Assembly: GCA_964017145.1 (NCBI GenBank)
Contig: OZ024850.1
Coordinates: 1 to 64,000, forward strand
Length of the DNA stretch: 64,000 nucleotides
Origin: Agrocybe praecox
Taxonomy: Eukaryota > Basidiomycota > Agaricomycetes > Agaricales > Agrocybaceae
Direction: 5' to 3'
Within the stretch, counting starts at the first letter, position 1; every line of letters starts with the position of its first letter. Both the position numbers and the translations under genes were made by a program. Under the pieces are notes generated by a model. It saw only the letters and a program-made list of their open reading frames with translations, was not told the origin of the DNA and searched no databases. Positions 11,500-23,197 of the stretch are shown here, in pieces.

Positions 11500-11990
11500 T
11501 TAAAATATAATATAACTCAGCGGAACTCGCGGATCATATGAGATACCAAGTACGTCTATATCATACCGCTGAATAATGGCGTTGAACTCAGAAAAGATCT
11601 CGGGCGGAGGTGCGGGAGGCATGCTAGTCAGATCCTTGCAGAACATGTACTCCATAGCTGTCCCCGTAGGAGCCTATCGCTCAGCAATAATGTCCGCAAA
11701 GGGACCGTTTATGGGTCGAATACTTTTCCCGAAAGATATCATCCTTTCTCCCTCTAGCAACCTGTGATGACGATGGATCAGGAAGACTGCGTACAGTCCC
11801 GACCTGAATGATGGGATGAGCTTGCGGAATATCTGGGGAATAATTTCTCGGCAGTGATGCCGTCCTCTTGCAACGTCCGCTCGATTCGAGCATTTGCCGC
11901 TCTCAACTGCCCCGTGAGTATAGCATCGGCGCAACTGATGTAATGAAGGTTGTTGTACACATCGACGGAAATGTCGGATCCTGCTCCCAT
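11500..11990 (-). pseudogene. Broken fungal gene remnant of unknown family
   Basis: The minus strand starts with ATG at 11990 (MGAGSDISVDVYNNLHYISC) and reads about 57 codons. It must then change frame near 11830 to continue as FRSGLYAVFLIHRHHRLLEGERMI, and meets an in-frame stop near 11687 before PPAPPPEIFSEFNAIIQRYD, ending with TAA at 11500. The pattern of one long diverged reading with a frame change and a stop suggests a decayed copy. The His-rich then LxxGERM segment resembles multicopy hypothetical proteins of agaricomycetes; I would not name a function. Confidence 0.35.
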
Positions 11991-12655
11991 TGTTGACAGC
12001 GGCTAGTTGGTGGTGAATATCTGATGATCTTAATCCCTCGTTTATATGGCTTTTGAATCTTTTATTTTTTATTTTGGATCAGACTAAGTGATTCTGATGT
12101 GATTCGAGACTCCAGGCGCAAATTGGACAATCAGGGAATGATCACTCCAGAAGTGGTGTCGAATTGCCTCAAAGGTGATTCAGAATCCGTAATCACGAGT
12201 CAGGAATACTTATGTGATCGAAGATCAGGAAGATATGATTAGGCAATAGTTCTTTCACGTTACTTACCAAATCCCGTTGGTGCACCCGGAAGATTGGTAT
12301 GAATGGACGTGAATGCAAATAATGTGCCAACTGGGACCACAAACATCTCGGCGTAAAACTGGGCGTCTCTATAAATAGCGACTGATGCACAAATTGTAAT
12401 GAACGCCATCGCCGTTAACCCTTCGGACAGAAATCCATTAGTATCTCTTCAAAGGAAGCAAAGTACTCTTACAGTTTGTAACACCAACCATAACTACGAA
12501 TATTTTAGTTGCCTTCGACAAGAAGGGAAAATTGAAGGTTTTCACTGTCTTTTTGGACATTCGTAATAACTGACGCCTGCATGAGGGATATATCAAAGTT
12601 CCTGTGTCAAAATTGCCTTAATTAGACAAAGTTTCTAAGAGTAAACGTTGCAATA
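11991..12655. other. No recognised feature
   Basis: About 660 bases without coding motifs, RNA genes or repeats that I can support. Confidence 0.35.
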
Positions 12656-13017
12656 CCCACACTGACCCTTGCTTGTCCCTATCCACATTAGTACCCTTCA
12701 TCGTCAAGGAACAGGGCTCTGGTTACCTTCCAAAACCGTTGGCCCAATGACAGTGCGTTGTTAAATTTCTCTGCGTCAAGGAATAAGACTCATTTTGCTC
12801 GCTCTCTGTTCAGCTCGTGAAACTTCCAGAGGACAGTGTATATAACAAGACCTTCTATCATTCCACGGTATGTCTTTGAACACTTCATTACCGGCTCATC
12901 GATGTTGGCTAAGATCATTACGCCTAGGTTATCTCTGAGGATGCCACTGACGCTTCTCATGACGACTGTACTGTTGACGTTGTGGCAGTGCAACCTGGCC
13001 CAGCCCGATTAGATTAG
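12656..13017 (+). pseudogene. Truncated copy of the HWSFGP small-protein family
   Basis: The segment aligns with the 3' half of the intact gene at 16541-17170. It has LHRQGTGLWLPSKTVGPMT at about 12700-12755, an intron-like gap ending CTGTTCAG, VKLPEDSVYNKTFYHST at about 12816-12867, another gap, then VISEDATDASHDDCTVDV from about 12929, with stop TAG at 13015. The first exon and the HWSFGP half are missing or unrecognisable (12656-12700 keeps only scattered matches), so it is a 5'-truncated duplicate. Same strand as the intact copy 4 kb away. Confidence 0.65.
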
Positions 13018-13580
13018 ATCGTGTACAGACTGTGACTGCGACGCGTACATAGCCTAATCCATCCTTGCTTTGACCGCAACTGCCATCGTGCGAGGCTGCT
13101 CGACGCGCTTCCGAGCCCAGCTACGCCATCTAGCTACACTCTGGACTGCTCCAACGTGCTTCAATACAAGTAGTAATGAATGGTTTTTCAAGCACAACAA
13201 TTGCCCTGATGTTTCAAATACGTAAAAAATAACACAACCTATATCAATGATGTATTGTTGAATGAAATCAGGTATAGTTGAAATTAACGGCCCGTTTTAA
13301 ACCCTGACACTGGTGCCAATTGGCGAGGCGGTAGCGAGAAAAGGGAGCTCGTTCCCTTGGGTCTCAATGATCTCCTTTTGCCCATTGGGCACTTGTATCC
13401 ATATACACGACAAGGTAAAGATGCGCCTTATTCTTCTTCACGACAGCTTTATTTCATTGCTCGGACTAGCGCGGCAAGGAACTAATGATTGGAAAGCGGA
13501 TGGACCGTCACGTTTCCATGTTCAAATTTCACACTAAGCACTTGAATTAAATAGTACTACGCTTCCTCGTGGCTGCCGTC

Positions 13581-13670
13581 ATGCTCCTCATCGCTGTAAC
13601 GGCTTATGCCAGTCCTATCGGCAGCATTGAACCCAGAGGGGCCCTAAGTTATCTCCTTGAATATATTTGA
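13581..13670 (+). CDS. Possible secreted-protein first exon (signal-peptide-like), uncertain
   Basis: ATG at 13581 opens MLLIAVTAYASPIGSIEPRG, a hydrophobic stretch with an AYA-S cleavage-like site, and reads 29 codons to TGA at 13668. In-frame hydrophobic codons (FLVAAV) continue upstream without a second ATG, so the true start may be lost. A 60-residue open frame at 13657-13842 could be a following exon, but I could not make splice sites agree. It could be a remnant. Confidence 0.25.
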   Translation: MLLIAVTAYASPIGSIEPRGALSYLLEYI

Positions 13671-14041
13671 CAATAAATTTACGCTGCCCCATGGGAGCGA
13701 TATAATATACACACCTCCGCAAAACTCGTATTTCCACAGGGCACCGCTCGTATTTTCTTCCCACGTTATGGAAAGGTCGCACACACAAGAATCAGAAAGG
13801 GGCGTGAACACGTACTGGAACAACAGAACGAGTACAAAGTAACGAAGAGCAAACAATGTACTGCCTTCATGAGTAATTATACTGTAGGTGGGACTTGTAA
13901 AAAGATGTATTTTTCAAATGTGATGTATTTTCGTGTATATGTAATGCGCCAAGGTACGTTTATCTAGATTTTCAACATTTTATGAAAGTAGACGTAACAG
14001 ACCGCCGGATCGGATGTAAGAACGCTTTGATAAGTTATACA

Positions 14042-14654
14042 TCACTTGTATTGAAGGACGACTACGGTGGCATCGTCGTGGGACTGATCTTGCATATCTT
14101 CAGAGATGACCTAGATAGCGATGGGTGGGGAGGCGTAAGCGTCAGTGAGAAACATGTGGATGCAATGCTTTTCTGACGTACTGTGGTAGAAATGAATTGC
14201 ATAGGGTAGTCGGGTTCGGGAGCCTTGTTGATCTACAAGATTGAAAGGTTAAAAAATCAGGTCTCCGCATTAAAGTAGATTCTTCACACTCACAGCAAGA
14301 GGTCCAACCATTTTAGAGTTAGAGAAGTTGCTACCGTCAGGGCTGTGAGAAATCGTTACACGAACAGTCGCATTGAACGTGAAGGGGCCAAAGGACCAAT
14401 GGTCTCTGTTGTTGAAAATATCCTTCAGGGGAATACGACTGCCTTGAGCACGGAAGGTCGCGGAAGTGAGCACACTGTTGCTGGTGTCTATGACCTCGAT
14501 TTTAACTTGCTGGATATAGTCGGCATTCACGACCTACGAAAAATGACGCTGTCATTTTTCTTGTAAAAATCCTGCAGAGACAAGAACGACATACACCGGC
14601 GACGAATCCCCTGAAGCCAGGAGTAAGAGAGAAAGAGATGGGGCTGGTAGACAT
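14042..14654 (-). CDS. HWSFGP-family small protein, PA-IIL-lectin-like pattern (139 aa, 4 exons)
   Basis: Exons on the minus strand: 14654-14595, 14533-14294, 14232-14182 and 14110-14042, with introns of 61, 61 and 71 bases, all GT-AG and all in phase 0. The product starts MSTSPISFSLTPGFRGFVAG, continues VVNADYIQQVKIEVID, TFRAQGSRIPLKD, NRDHWSFGPF, ATVRVTISHSPDG and SKMVGPL, and ends VISEDMQDQSHDDATVVVLQYK. Exon 2 is 80 codons, exactly as in the plus-strand copy at 16541. No signal peptide is evident, so cytoplasmic or non-classically secreted. The C-terminal E-D-x-x-D-x-x-x-D-D-x-x-V-V-V pattern recalls the calcium-binding loop of PA-IIL (LecB) lectins; this is inference. Start chosen because a TATA box lies about 80 bases upstream. 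Confidence 0.72.
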
Positions 14655-14728
14655 TGTTGGTGTTGGGCTTGGCTGTTGAGTAGCTGAAGTCGGTGCTTGT
14701 GCTGACGGTAGATTAGAAACTCTTTTCT

Positions 14729-14736
14729 CTTTTATA
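14729..14736 (-). promoter_or_regulatory. TATA box (TATAAAAG) upstream of the 14042-14654 gene
   Basis: On the minus strand TATAAAAG lies 75-82 bases before the ATG at 14654, followed by a CA-rich leader (CCAAGCCCAACACCAACA) directly before the start, typical of a fungal core promoter. Confidence 0.55.
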
Positions 14737-16540
14737 CCAATTCTTCGTCGCAGGCTCTCGTGACCAGAAACTCTGGTTAGGGAAAGCAAATCCTGGTAAT
14801 GTGACTGTCTCCCTATCTTGACGAACCGGGCTTCACTTTTCAGCAACAGAAACCAAGCACTACGCCAAACGTCAAGCGATGAAAATGCGGGTTCTAGAAA
14901 TTACCTGTTCCGTTAGAAACTCAGCTCCCCACTCAACCAAAAAGACAGACACGCCAGCATGCCACTGATTTCAAAATACACGATTGTCGATATACACTTC
15001 ATACTTCCTAAGACGTCTTCGCCAGAGCATAATGTTATTCGAATATATCTATACAAGGTTTTGTATCGAATATATCTATCGAATCCTCTATTTGGAACCC
15101 GTGAGTGTGGTGTGCCAGCTTCAGAAGCAAGAGCGCAGTACCCCTTATATTTGCCTTCAGAAGAAATTTAAACTGATCACAATAACGATTCTTGAGTATA
15201 ACTAAGCTTCCCGAAAATCGGCCCGACTATAAATGGAAGTAAATCGAGAGGTTCATGTGCCATCGATGCCGATCGTCGATGTCACGCCGAAGATCAAAAT
15301 AAGTCAAAAAAAATTCTTTTGGAGTGTGCCCCAGATATGCTACAGAGTTCGTAGCGCAGGCGGTGTGACCTCAAATCAGAAAACTAGGAACTCAAGAACT
15401 TGAATGAAAAGCTTAATAAAAATTTATGGAGTCGGACTGACTTATGAAAAGACGACCTTCGGTCGACCGGCCTTGCTGCTTATACAATCATGTTTCAAAA
15501 TACACCCCTAGTATTATCTTCGAACGCACAGTGTAAGCAAAGAAACACAGTTAAACATATATAGTACACCATTTGCGACAGACATGTAATACAGCTAAGT
15601 TGGTAAATTTATACGAAACCAGCATGAGGTATTAAGCGCACAGCATGCATTCTGTAAGTCAATCAGATGAGTCGAAAAGAGGTGTAATAGAGGGAGCATC
15701 AGTTTGCCGTTAAATTTGCGAGTTGTTGAAATACTACTTCGTGATTTTGAAGAAGACATATTTCAACAACATCCGTCGGCAGAGTTGGCGAAAGATATGA
15801 AGCGGCTTAATACGCTGAACGAAAACACGAAGACATAGTGGGAAGAACGAGCGAGGAAGAAGAATCAAGAACGAAATTAGGTAGTTAGGCCAAACATAGC
15901 AAGAATAATTAATCAGGATCGGTGCACGAAAAAGAAAGCAAGTTAGTTTTAGCAGACAAAACAAAGCAGGATAAACAAAGGCAAATGTTCTTTCAAACTT
16001 CTTACGTAATTATGAGGGGGAGAGAACCTTGCTTGGCAGCAAGGCGACATTTTAGTACGCCTGAACAGAGAACAACGGCCCCTACATCGCCTTTAAATTA
16101 GTCTAGAGAGCTCCATGCCGGAAAGCCTGCCTAATCCCGTTTTCGGATGAAATCGATGCGTGGCAAACGACTATTGGGAGGAGAAGAGAGTTCAATGTTC
16201 TTTGATTAGTGCGAACGATCAGATAGTAACTTTGCATTAGACGCATATTAAACGCGGATACCCCCTTGTACGCGCACATTGGCTGAATGGATGTTGAAGG
16301 TTAATCATTTGTACACGATTACCTTGGGGTAGGATGATGATAAGCCTCGTGTAGATAGTCTCTCTTCCGAGGCATTTTGTCCGTGGGCCGAAGGAAGGTT
16401 ATCTTCCATGGACAAGCCTAATTGAATGGCCTTTACGTGAGACACAGTGCAATTTATAAGAGCTCAATACCGATGCTGATATTAGAAAAAAAGTCTCACA
16501 ATACGTTTCGTCGAGCCTAGCTCCTCTTTATTCCTTGGAT
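14737..16540. other. Gene-poor stretch, AT-rich
   Basis: No coding motif, RNA gene or transposon end seen. Open frames at 14959-15205 and 15734-15964 are short and AT-driven. Confidence 0.4.
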
Positions 16541-17170
16541 ATGGAAGCTACACATCTTAACATTGGTAACGAGACTAGTGTGGTAGTCCCAATAATCCGT
16601 GTCAATCTTAGACCAGGGTTTGCAGGGCTTGTCGCTGCCGTATGTTGACTGTCGCCATTTATTTACAATGAATATTGACAATCTTCTCCTAGACCGTCAA
16701 TGCGGTTTACCACCAACTCTTATTGGTTGACATTTTCGATAAAGAGCACCACTACAGAATCTCTTCCATGACTTTCAAAGGACAGGGTGAAAGGGTACAA
16801 ATGAAAAACGCTTACAGGCAGGATCACTGGTCTTTCGGCCCCTTGGATGCTCCTGCAACGATGCACATCAGTATCCTCCATCGTCCGGGAACAGGGCACT
16901 GGATCCCATCCAAAACCGTGGGCCCAATGACGGTACATTATTCTATTTACCTACCAGTCTAGAGAGCTCATTTCCTTTGCGTCTGTGTCAGACCGTGAAG
17001 CTTCCCGAGGATGAAGTGTATCACGAGACCTTCTATCATTCCACGGTGGGTATCTGAGAACTTTATTATGACCTCATCGCTCAGATCATTGCACCAAGAT
17101 TATCTCTGAGGACGCCAATGATGCTTCTCACGACGACTGTACTGTTAACGTCCTTCAATACAAGTCATGA
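16541..17170 (+). CDS. HWSFGP-family small protein, PA-IIL-lectin-like pattern (154 aa, 4 exons)
   Basis: Exons: 16541-16639, 16693-16932, 16992-17045 and 17099-17170. Introns are 53, 59 and 53 bases, GT-AG, all phase 0, with the third acceptor CAAG. The product begins MEATHLNIGNETSVVVPIIR and continues LRPGFAGLVAA, TVNAVYHQLLLVDIFD, MTFKGQGERVQMK, DHWSFGPL, SKTVGPMT, VKLPEDEVYHETFYHST and IISEDANDASHDDCTVNVL. It shares exon sizes and boundaries with the minus-strand gene at 14042-14654 and with the broken copy at 12656. Only 80-base-scale spacing and no shared promoter box were seen upstream. The conserved acidic C-terminus again suggests a calcium site. Function is inferred only. Confidence 0.72.
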
Positions 17171-17844
17171 ACAATGTATCGAACACAACAATTGCCATCT
17201 TTTGTCGTACATAATATGAAATCCGAAAAATGAAATCTGATGCTGATTTTTCGTTCAACTTATCGCTGCATTCGGCACAAGTATGCATACACTGGATGAT
17301 CAGTGTTATCGTCGCATACACAGTAGATGGGCACCAGTTCAAAATTTTCAGCTAGCTCCGATCTAGTGACAAACGCTGAACTCACGTCGAATGAGAAGAT
17401 ATCATCCACTGTAGTAATAGGTGCTCGAAGGTCAAGAGGTTTGACACTCAAATTCGGGGCAGATACAAGAAATGGAGCCATTTTAAAAGATGCACCGTAT
17501 TCAATAGACCCCTCGAGTCATCTTGAATAAAATTTTAATACTTCTGTGTGAGGGATCCCCGCTTGTTCAATTTTGATCATGGGGCGCATGGCGAGGAATT
17601 TCCGCAAGTTGCTATGTCGGTTCATGATTAACGAGTACCAAAAAACAAAGAATGACTTACGAACTAAAATGGATCAGAAAACTCTAAAGGCAGTGGAGAG
17701 GTGGATGAGGAAAGAGAGAGGAAAGAAACAAAACAAAACAAAAATTGCAGGGTTGAACGTCGCGCGGTCGGACCTGGCCTAGAATCTAGGCGGCAGGGAA
17801 GGCCGGTCTGTAAAGTTCCTTGAAGTAAGGACGATGGCGGAATA
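17171..17844. other. No firm gene; short minus-strand frame
   Basis: A 73-codon minus-strand frame at 17260-17481 (starts MAPFLVSAPNLSVKPLDL) is open but has no recognisable motif. The rest, including an A-rich patch near 17640-17750, holds nothing I can support. Confidence 0.3.
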
Positions 17845-17862
17845 GGGTTAGGGCCCTAACCC
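17845..17862. repeat. Perfect palindrome of head-to-head telomere units
   Basis: GGGTTAGGGCCCTAACCC is an exact 18-base palindrome made of one and a half TTAGGG units meeting one and a half CCCTAA units. It is short enough to arise by chance but is made only of telomere sequence. The stop codon of the neighbouring minus-strand frame falls inside it. Confidence 0.7.
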
Positions 17863-18210
17863 GCCGCGATACACAAACGAGGCACGAAAAACCATATTGT
17901 CTGTCCATATTCAACCACGTCCGCTCGTACCATACTAGCTTGTCCATCCAGCGTTGTGTATCGATATCCAGCATTCGTCGTCGCTCCCACGTTGAACTGA
18001 ACGGGGTCTTGAAATGATCCCGAGGCGAATGTTGAATCCTTTTGGAGATTTATCGATTATCAGAGCCAAAGAATCCAGAGACATGCGTAAAAGAAAACAC
18101 TTACGACGAAATAGTTGTAGAACCCTGGACATGTTGCTAAGCTCACGCCCACGATGACAGACCCGTCGCTGATATGTGGTGCTGCATCGAAATCTTTCCC
18201 GAAGTGCTGC
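17856..18210 (-). CDS. 3' part of a possible multi-exon beta-rich protein gene
   Basis: Two minus-strand exons agree in phase 0: 18210-18105 (HFGKDFDAAPHISDGSVIVG, then ATCPGFYNYFV) and 18038-17856 (DSTFASGSFQDPVQFNVGA, TNAGYRYTTLDG, VVEYGQTIWFFV), joined across a 66-base intron with GTAAGT donor. The first begins after a good acceptor (TTTGTAACAG). Further minus-strand pieces upstream look coding (DVESTDSTGYHYARY near 18400-18440; FWVISPLIANAPKPATCGN near 18560-18650), but I could not join them. The alternation of Gly/Thr/Tyr and aromatic residues suggests a beta-sandwich, perhaps lectin-like. A plus-strand frame at 18339-18848 (169 codons) overlaps and is the alternative reading. Confidence 0.35.
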
Positions 18211-21200
18211 CTGTTACAAAGAGCGGAAGAGGTGGTCATCGAGCATGAAGATGCGATACCGCTGATTTGGGAGGCCAAATTCAATGGCTAGAATGGGTTA
18301 AGTTAGCGGAAAGTTCTGAATGATATGATTTATACACATTGAAAGTAATGTACCGAGGGAATGAGGAACGTGCAAAAGTTTCCTCCGGTCCCACGATATC
18401 TAGCATAGTGATACCCAGTGCTGTCCGTCGACTCTACATCAAAGCGCTGGCCGGATACAGCAGTTCCTACATACGTAAATCAGGGGTATTGTTAGTTATT
18501 ACGTGGCTTGATATGAAGTTGGGATATGTCGTACCCATTACGTATCCACAACGCTTATTCGCAACCCATCCTCCACCTGGAAGAACTCCAGAGTTTCCGC
18601 ATGTAGCCGGTTTTGGAGCATTTGCTATTAGTGGGGAAATAACCCAGAATTTTTGGACGTCAGGCGTTGTGTTTCCATTAGCATATACTGACGTACCTAT
18701 GATTTTGTACTCGTTTCAAGTTATAGTAAGTGTGTGGTGCACGAAGATAAAGATAAGAATTATGAAAGGTCGAAAGTTGGGAGTAATGCTCATGATGTAC
18801 CTATATGCTCACCCCGATTCGGAAAAGTGGGGAAAGACATGTCCGTAGGGAGAGAGACCCTTCAATTTATATGCACGATGTTATATCTTTTTTTGTTCGT
18901 GTTAAACTTGTAGCCCAAGGTGTGATTGACAGGGAAGAAGAGAAAAACAGGGACTTCCGTGTCTTAAGTCATGCGTATTATAGGCCTAAGATAAAATAAA
19001 TGTAGATATTATAATGCCATGTCAACCATGCACCGCTTCAACTGTATTGATTGCCTCATAGCTGATTCAGGTGTCATTCCTGGTCGTTCATTGAATACGT
19101 CAGCTGCACGCGGATAAGAAGATTATACCGCATGGTAAGTGCTCTACTCTAACTATCTTTTTTTTTTTTACGATAATCTCACGTAGTAGGTTGATTACAT
19201 GAGATAATTATGCGTGTACCTCTCGTGTTTACTTGATTTCATATTTGATCCTGTGTATCGTATATCACGTCGATATGTGTAACTCTGACTCGCCCAGTGT
19301 GAGAAAGAGTTATTGCTGTATATCGGATGTTGAGCATTTGTTGTGTGTAAGCACCTCATGGAAATGTCAGAAAGATTAACAAAGAACGAGGATACTTCTA
19401 TGTATAGATATACCATGAAAGAGACAAATATATTCTGCTTGTAGGCCTCTCTGAGTCGGAAGCCGTCAAATAGATGATTCGTAGACTGTCAAGGACACCT
19501 TCGTATCGGCCAACATGATGTTAAATTATAGGAAGCACAGAGGATACGACAGGAGCTTAACAACGTTACAACACAAGTTGAGAAGAACCGGACGGCATGG
19601 AAAGCTGAGCAAATACTCCCTACTAGGTCCCTTACACACATTGAACGTTTATCTACTAGACTACTCGTAAGATATTTAATGGATAAAATATAACTTCAAA
19701 AAGCGAACACATAAAAAGGATTAAGAAAGTATTGATTTGGGGAATAGGAAGGAGAGGTGAATCGGTGAGTACAGGGGGAAAAGAGGGCAAAACAGACAGG
19801 AAAGGAAGGGGATATGATAAATAGGAAAGAAGGTGAAGGCCAGCAGAGAGCGAAGATATAGAAAAGAACGGAGGAATGGTTGCCCATATGTTGGAAATGG
19901 TGTGGGCCGAGGTGGCCGGCGAGCTAACGGGATGGACACACCACGTACCATTCAGACTCTACCCGTATTTCCCACATACCAACGCCCTCGTTTATCTACT
20001 CATTACGCCACAGTATCAGACCCCACTTGCGTACGTCGTAGGGTGTTCGCCATGACGTTGCTTAGTTGGCCTATCTTTTCTGTGAGTAACAGTTGTGCAT
20101 CGCTTTGCGTTCTTAGTCCGTTATTTTCGTCGTTCCGCTATGTTCGTTGAGCAGGGAAAGGGGGGGGCGGTGAACGGCAGTAGTGGCGAGCGTCGCTGTG
20201 GATTTTCTGTGGATGGCGGTGGTTCGAAATCAACTGGGGTGACATGTAATTTGATGTGACGTGTTTCTAAAGTATAGCACATAATAGAACGCCGAATCGG
20301 TGCCGAGCACTACCACAAGACGCAATTGCTTTTACGTCCACTAACACTTCGCTGGATCGTATCCGGACACCAGATATTTGAAATTAAGTGACTAAACGAA
20401 AGAATTACGACGGGGGACGAGGCGGAAAGCTAAAGGTTTGGAAAGAGGGGACATACTCGACCAAGTGACGGACCACAGCGAACAGGAAATGGGCGCGTAT
20501 CTCATGGTATACGTAGGGCTTGATTTGATAGGAGGTAGGTGTTAGGTGCAGCCATCGAGTGTATCGCAGAGGAGGGAGTATGAGGAGAAGGTTGCAGAGG
20601 AGAGGCAAAGATAAAAACCGGACGGGACTGCGGGGCCGAAGGAAGGAGAGCGAGGTTCTGAAGGGCCGATGGCTTCAGGAGACGAGGTAGGACATAGAGC
20701 GGAACGATAAATGTTGAGATGGGAAATCAGGAACCAGAGGAAGGGAGAGAAGGTATTGTGGACACCGATGAGAGTAAAGACCCTACATGGATGTGAAGCA
20801 GCAAGAAGAGGAAACTGGAATAACAATAAGAAGCGTCCGCTGCGCATAGTTGAATCACGATTGTGGATGGATTGCACAAAGCGCGACTGAACAAGAGGAC
20901 TTTAAAGCTCGGGGTTCAGTGCAGCTCGGTCATCAGTACTTCAGTATTTTACCCAGCACAATCCCGTCTGTCCATCCACACCCAAAGACCCGTTTACACA
21001 GCGAACGTGGGCCGGATGTTGCCGTAAGCGTTTAATATCTTATCTTATCTATACTTTGATAAGACCACCTGTTCATATTTCTATTTTAATCCTGTATTCC
21101 CACGTAACACGTTGCAAGGATCCGGGGTAGGCCGCCCAAATGGCTGTTTGTCCTAAAGTATAATAATCGCGACCGTGATACGGAGCTTTTCAGACTATGC

Positions 21201-21296
21201 CTCTATTGTGAGTGACCCCATTTATGCCTCTACATTGATCGTTTAGACGATGAAGAATCCAGGCCATCCACGACGGATGATTCTCTGTTTGACAAC
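18211..21296. other. Mostly gene-free, with unresolved open frames
   Basis: Besides the overlapping frames at 18339-18848, I find no supportable gene. Frames at 19696-20150 and 20405-20877 are low-complexity (Ser/Pro/Phe or Arg/Glu-rich). A T-run lies at 19158-19170 and a G-run at 20160. Confidence 0.35.
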
Positions 21297-22368
21297 ATGT
21301 TGCCAGGGGACATTTACAGGTATTCCAGGGTATCCAAAGACGCTCACGCAGCAGCATCGTCCTACATCCGGCGTTATTTTCGTATAGAGAACATTTTGGG
21401 CAAGTATTTCGAACCCGGAGAAATCCTCAAGTTCAGACAACTCCAATACAACACTGGAATGATCATATCTGGATCAACCGTTGTTCAATTCTTCGACCGC
21501 GTGGAATACCCGGACTCGGACCTCGATTTGTACGTCGAACATCGATATAGGAGAAAGGTCGTGGCGTGGCTGCTTGATGCTGGGTACGACTACGTGGAGC
21601 GTCCAATATGGCCTACTATGCCCTCTGACGATGAGGAGAATGAGACGTTAGAAGAAATACTAGACAGAGTGGACGAAGAGGATTTTTCGGCGTCCTTCCT
21701 CGCACCAGAGGTTCCTAGAGGCTATTTCGGGTGCGCCATCCTTATGAATTTTGAGAAAAAGGACCCTATTCGCAAGATACAAGTCATTACCTGCCACTTT
21801 GCGCCTTTACAGATGGTCTTAAATTTCCATTCAAGTGCGTAATTTCAACTTTTTTCATGCTTTCGTCTGTTTCACTTAACTTTTACGAGCAGCCTGCGTC
21901 ATGAATTTAATAACGTACGACCGGGCGTACTCGATATTTCCTCGGGCCACGTTCGATGAGAAAAAATCACTCGTTAATTTTCCATCTTCTCGATATCCAT
22001 CCCGACGACACGCAAGAAGAGATGCTGCCTTGACCAAGTACATGGAACGAGGATGGAAAATGGTACACGACGCAACTCCAGAGGAATTCACTGATCCACA
22101 TTTCATATTTTCTCACGGGACTCGGCGTCTAGGCGATTCAAAGTGTTGGACGATCCCCGTTCTACCAAACCTTGACCTTCCAGAAAGACACATCGAGACG
22201 AGCTCGTGGGCGCTACTGTATAACAGCAAACTGGAACCGTTCTTGTCATTCGCCATTTTCTATTGGGATCGGTTGATATCCAGTCACCTCTTTGTAGATG
22301 TTCTTCTTAGGCTATATATCCAGGACGTCGTAGAAGATCTTGATAAGAGGCTTACTGAAAGGTTGTAA
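21297..22368 (+). CDS. F-box-like nucleot­idyltransferase-fold protein (337 aa, 2 exons)
   Basis: Exons 21297-21834 and 21893-22368, joined across a 58-base intron (GTGCGT donor, GAGCAG acceptor) to give FHS|TCVMNLITYDRAYSIFPRAT. The start is LPGDIYRYSRVSKDAHAAAS, an F-box-like opening. It is followed by FRQLQYNTGMIISGSTVVQF and DRVEYPDSDLDLYVEH, the G-S ... D-x-D pattern of the nucleotidyltransferase fold, then RKIQVITCH and KCWTIPVLPNL. The family is multicopy in agaricomycetes; its biochemical role is not established. The protein may be longer: an open segment at 22435-22581 (IDKEFRTRVNRYLELFYSST) looks like a further exon, but no donor/acceptor pair keeps frame, so either the gene ends at 22368 or a frameshift cut its tail. 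Upstream, DDSLFDN continues in frame without an ATG, so the N-terminus may also be incomplete. Confidence 0.72.
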
Positions 22369-23003
22369 GTAACACATTTCTTGCGTGCAGAGAATATTTA
22401 ACTTATCTATTTTGTAAGAATAACTGACGCAGAGATTGACAAGGAGTTCCGAACGAGAGTAAACAGGTACCTTGAGCTCTTTTACAGCTCCACCAGCACC
22501 CTTGCCGACGTTGACACGGATGAAGGAATTGAAAATGCGTTCCGGGAACGGATGAGTTACCTCCGCATTTCATCATCGTAGGGCAATCGCGATATATTCT
22601 ACGCAAACTGAGCCACTTTCCTTTTTCTCATAGGGACTGCTTCGTCGTCCTACATTAGCCTGCTGTGGCATATTTGATGAACAACATTGTACTCGGATTT
22701 AGTTGGATAACCTAAAGAGACGAGTTAGAAGGCATAGATACCGCCTCTACTTTCGGGTGTAATACACTTGATACCTTCCAAAAACCAGTCTGTCCTCGCT
22801 TGAAAGTTTCTAAATATATTAATTCCTACTTTGTTCCCACTCGTGCCGAATTTTCACAATTTCAGGCTCTGAGACAGAGGCTGTCCGTTGGTTGTCAGGG
22901 CAGTGGGCAGTGGGAATGGTCTAAGGACAGTTTAGGAGCATGTGACGGAAGGCCCACTGCTCGATATAGTAACCAACATTTACTAATTTTTCCTTGCACC
23001 ATC
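22369..23003. other. Intergenic with a candidate detached exon
   Basis: Contains the 48-codon open segment at 22435-22581 described with the preceding gene, ending in TAG. The rest to 23003 has no recognised feature. Confidence 0.4.
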
Positions 23004-23197
23004 ATGTCTCGCCGTTTTCAAGCCATTGTCGCTTCAAACAGAAGAATGAGGGTACTCGCTGGACAAGCTACGGCAACCAATTCTCCATCTACTATACGAT
23101 GGATCAGTTCAGAGGTCAAGGTCAAAAGTCGGCACATCGTCGTTGGAATCATTGGCGCGTCTGTCATTCCTAGCCGCGGCTTGTGCTTCCCTCCTAG
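23004..23197 (+). pseudogene. Small-peptide gene copy (AIVASNRR family) interrupted by a transposon
   Basis: ATG at 23004 opens MSRRFQAIVASNRRMRVLAG, which matches the 53-residue frame at 24284 (MPLPFPAIVASNRRNIIAEK) over about 30 codons, with many of the differences at third positions. The frame stays open to the inverted-repeat element inserted at 23198, which replaces the natural end. Function unknown; no cleavable signal peptide or CaaX end seen. Confidence 0.4.

Noticed and set aside
20221..20235. Isolated GGTTCGAAATC resembling a tRNA B box
   Set aside because: No A box, T arm or terminator at suitable distance.
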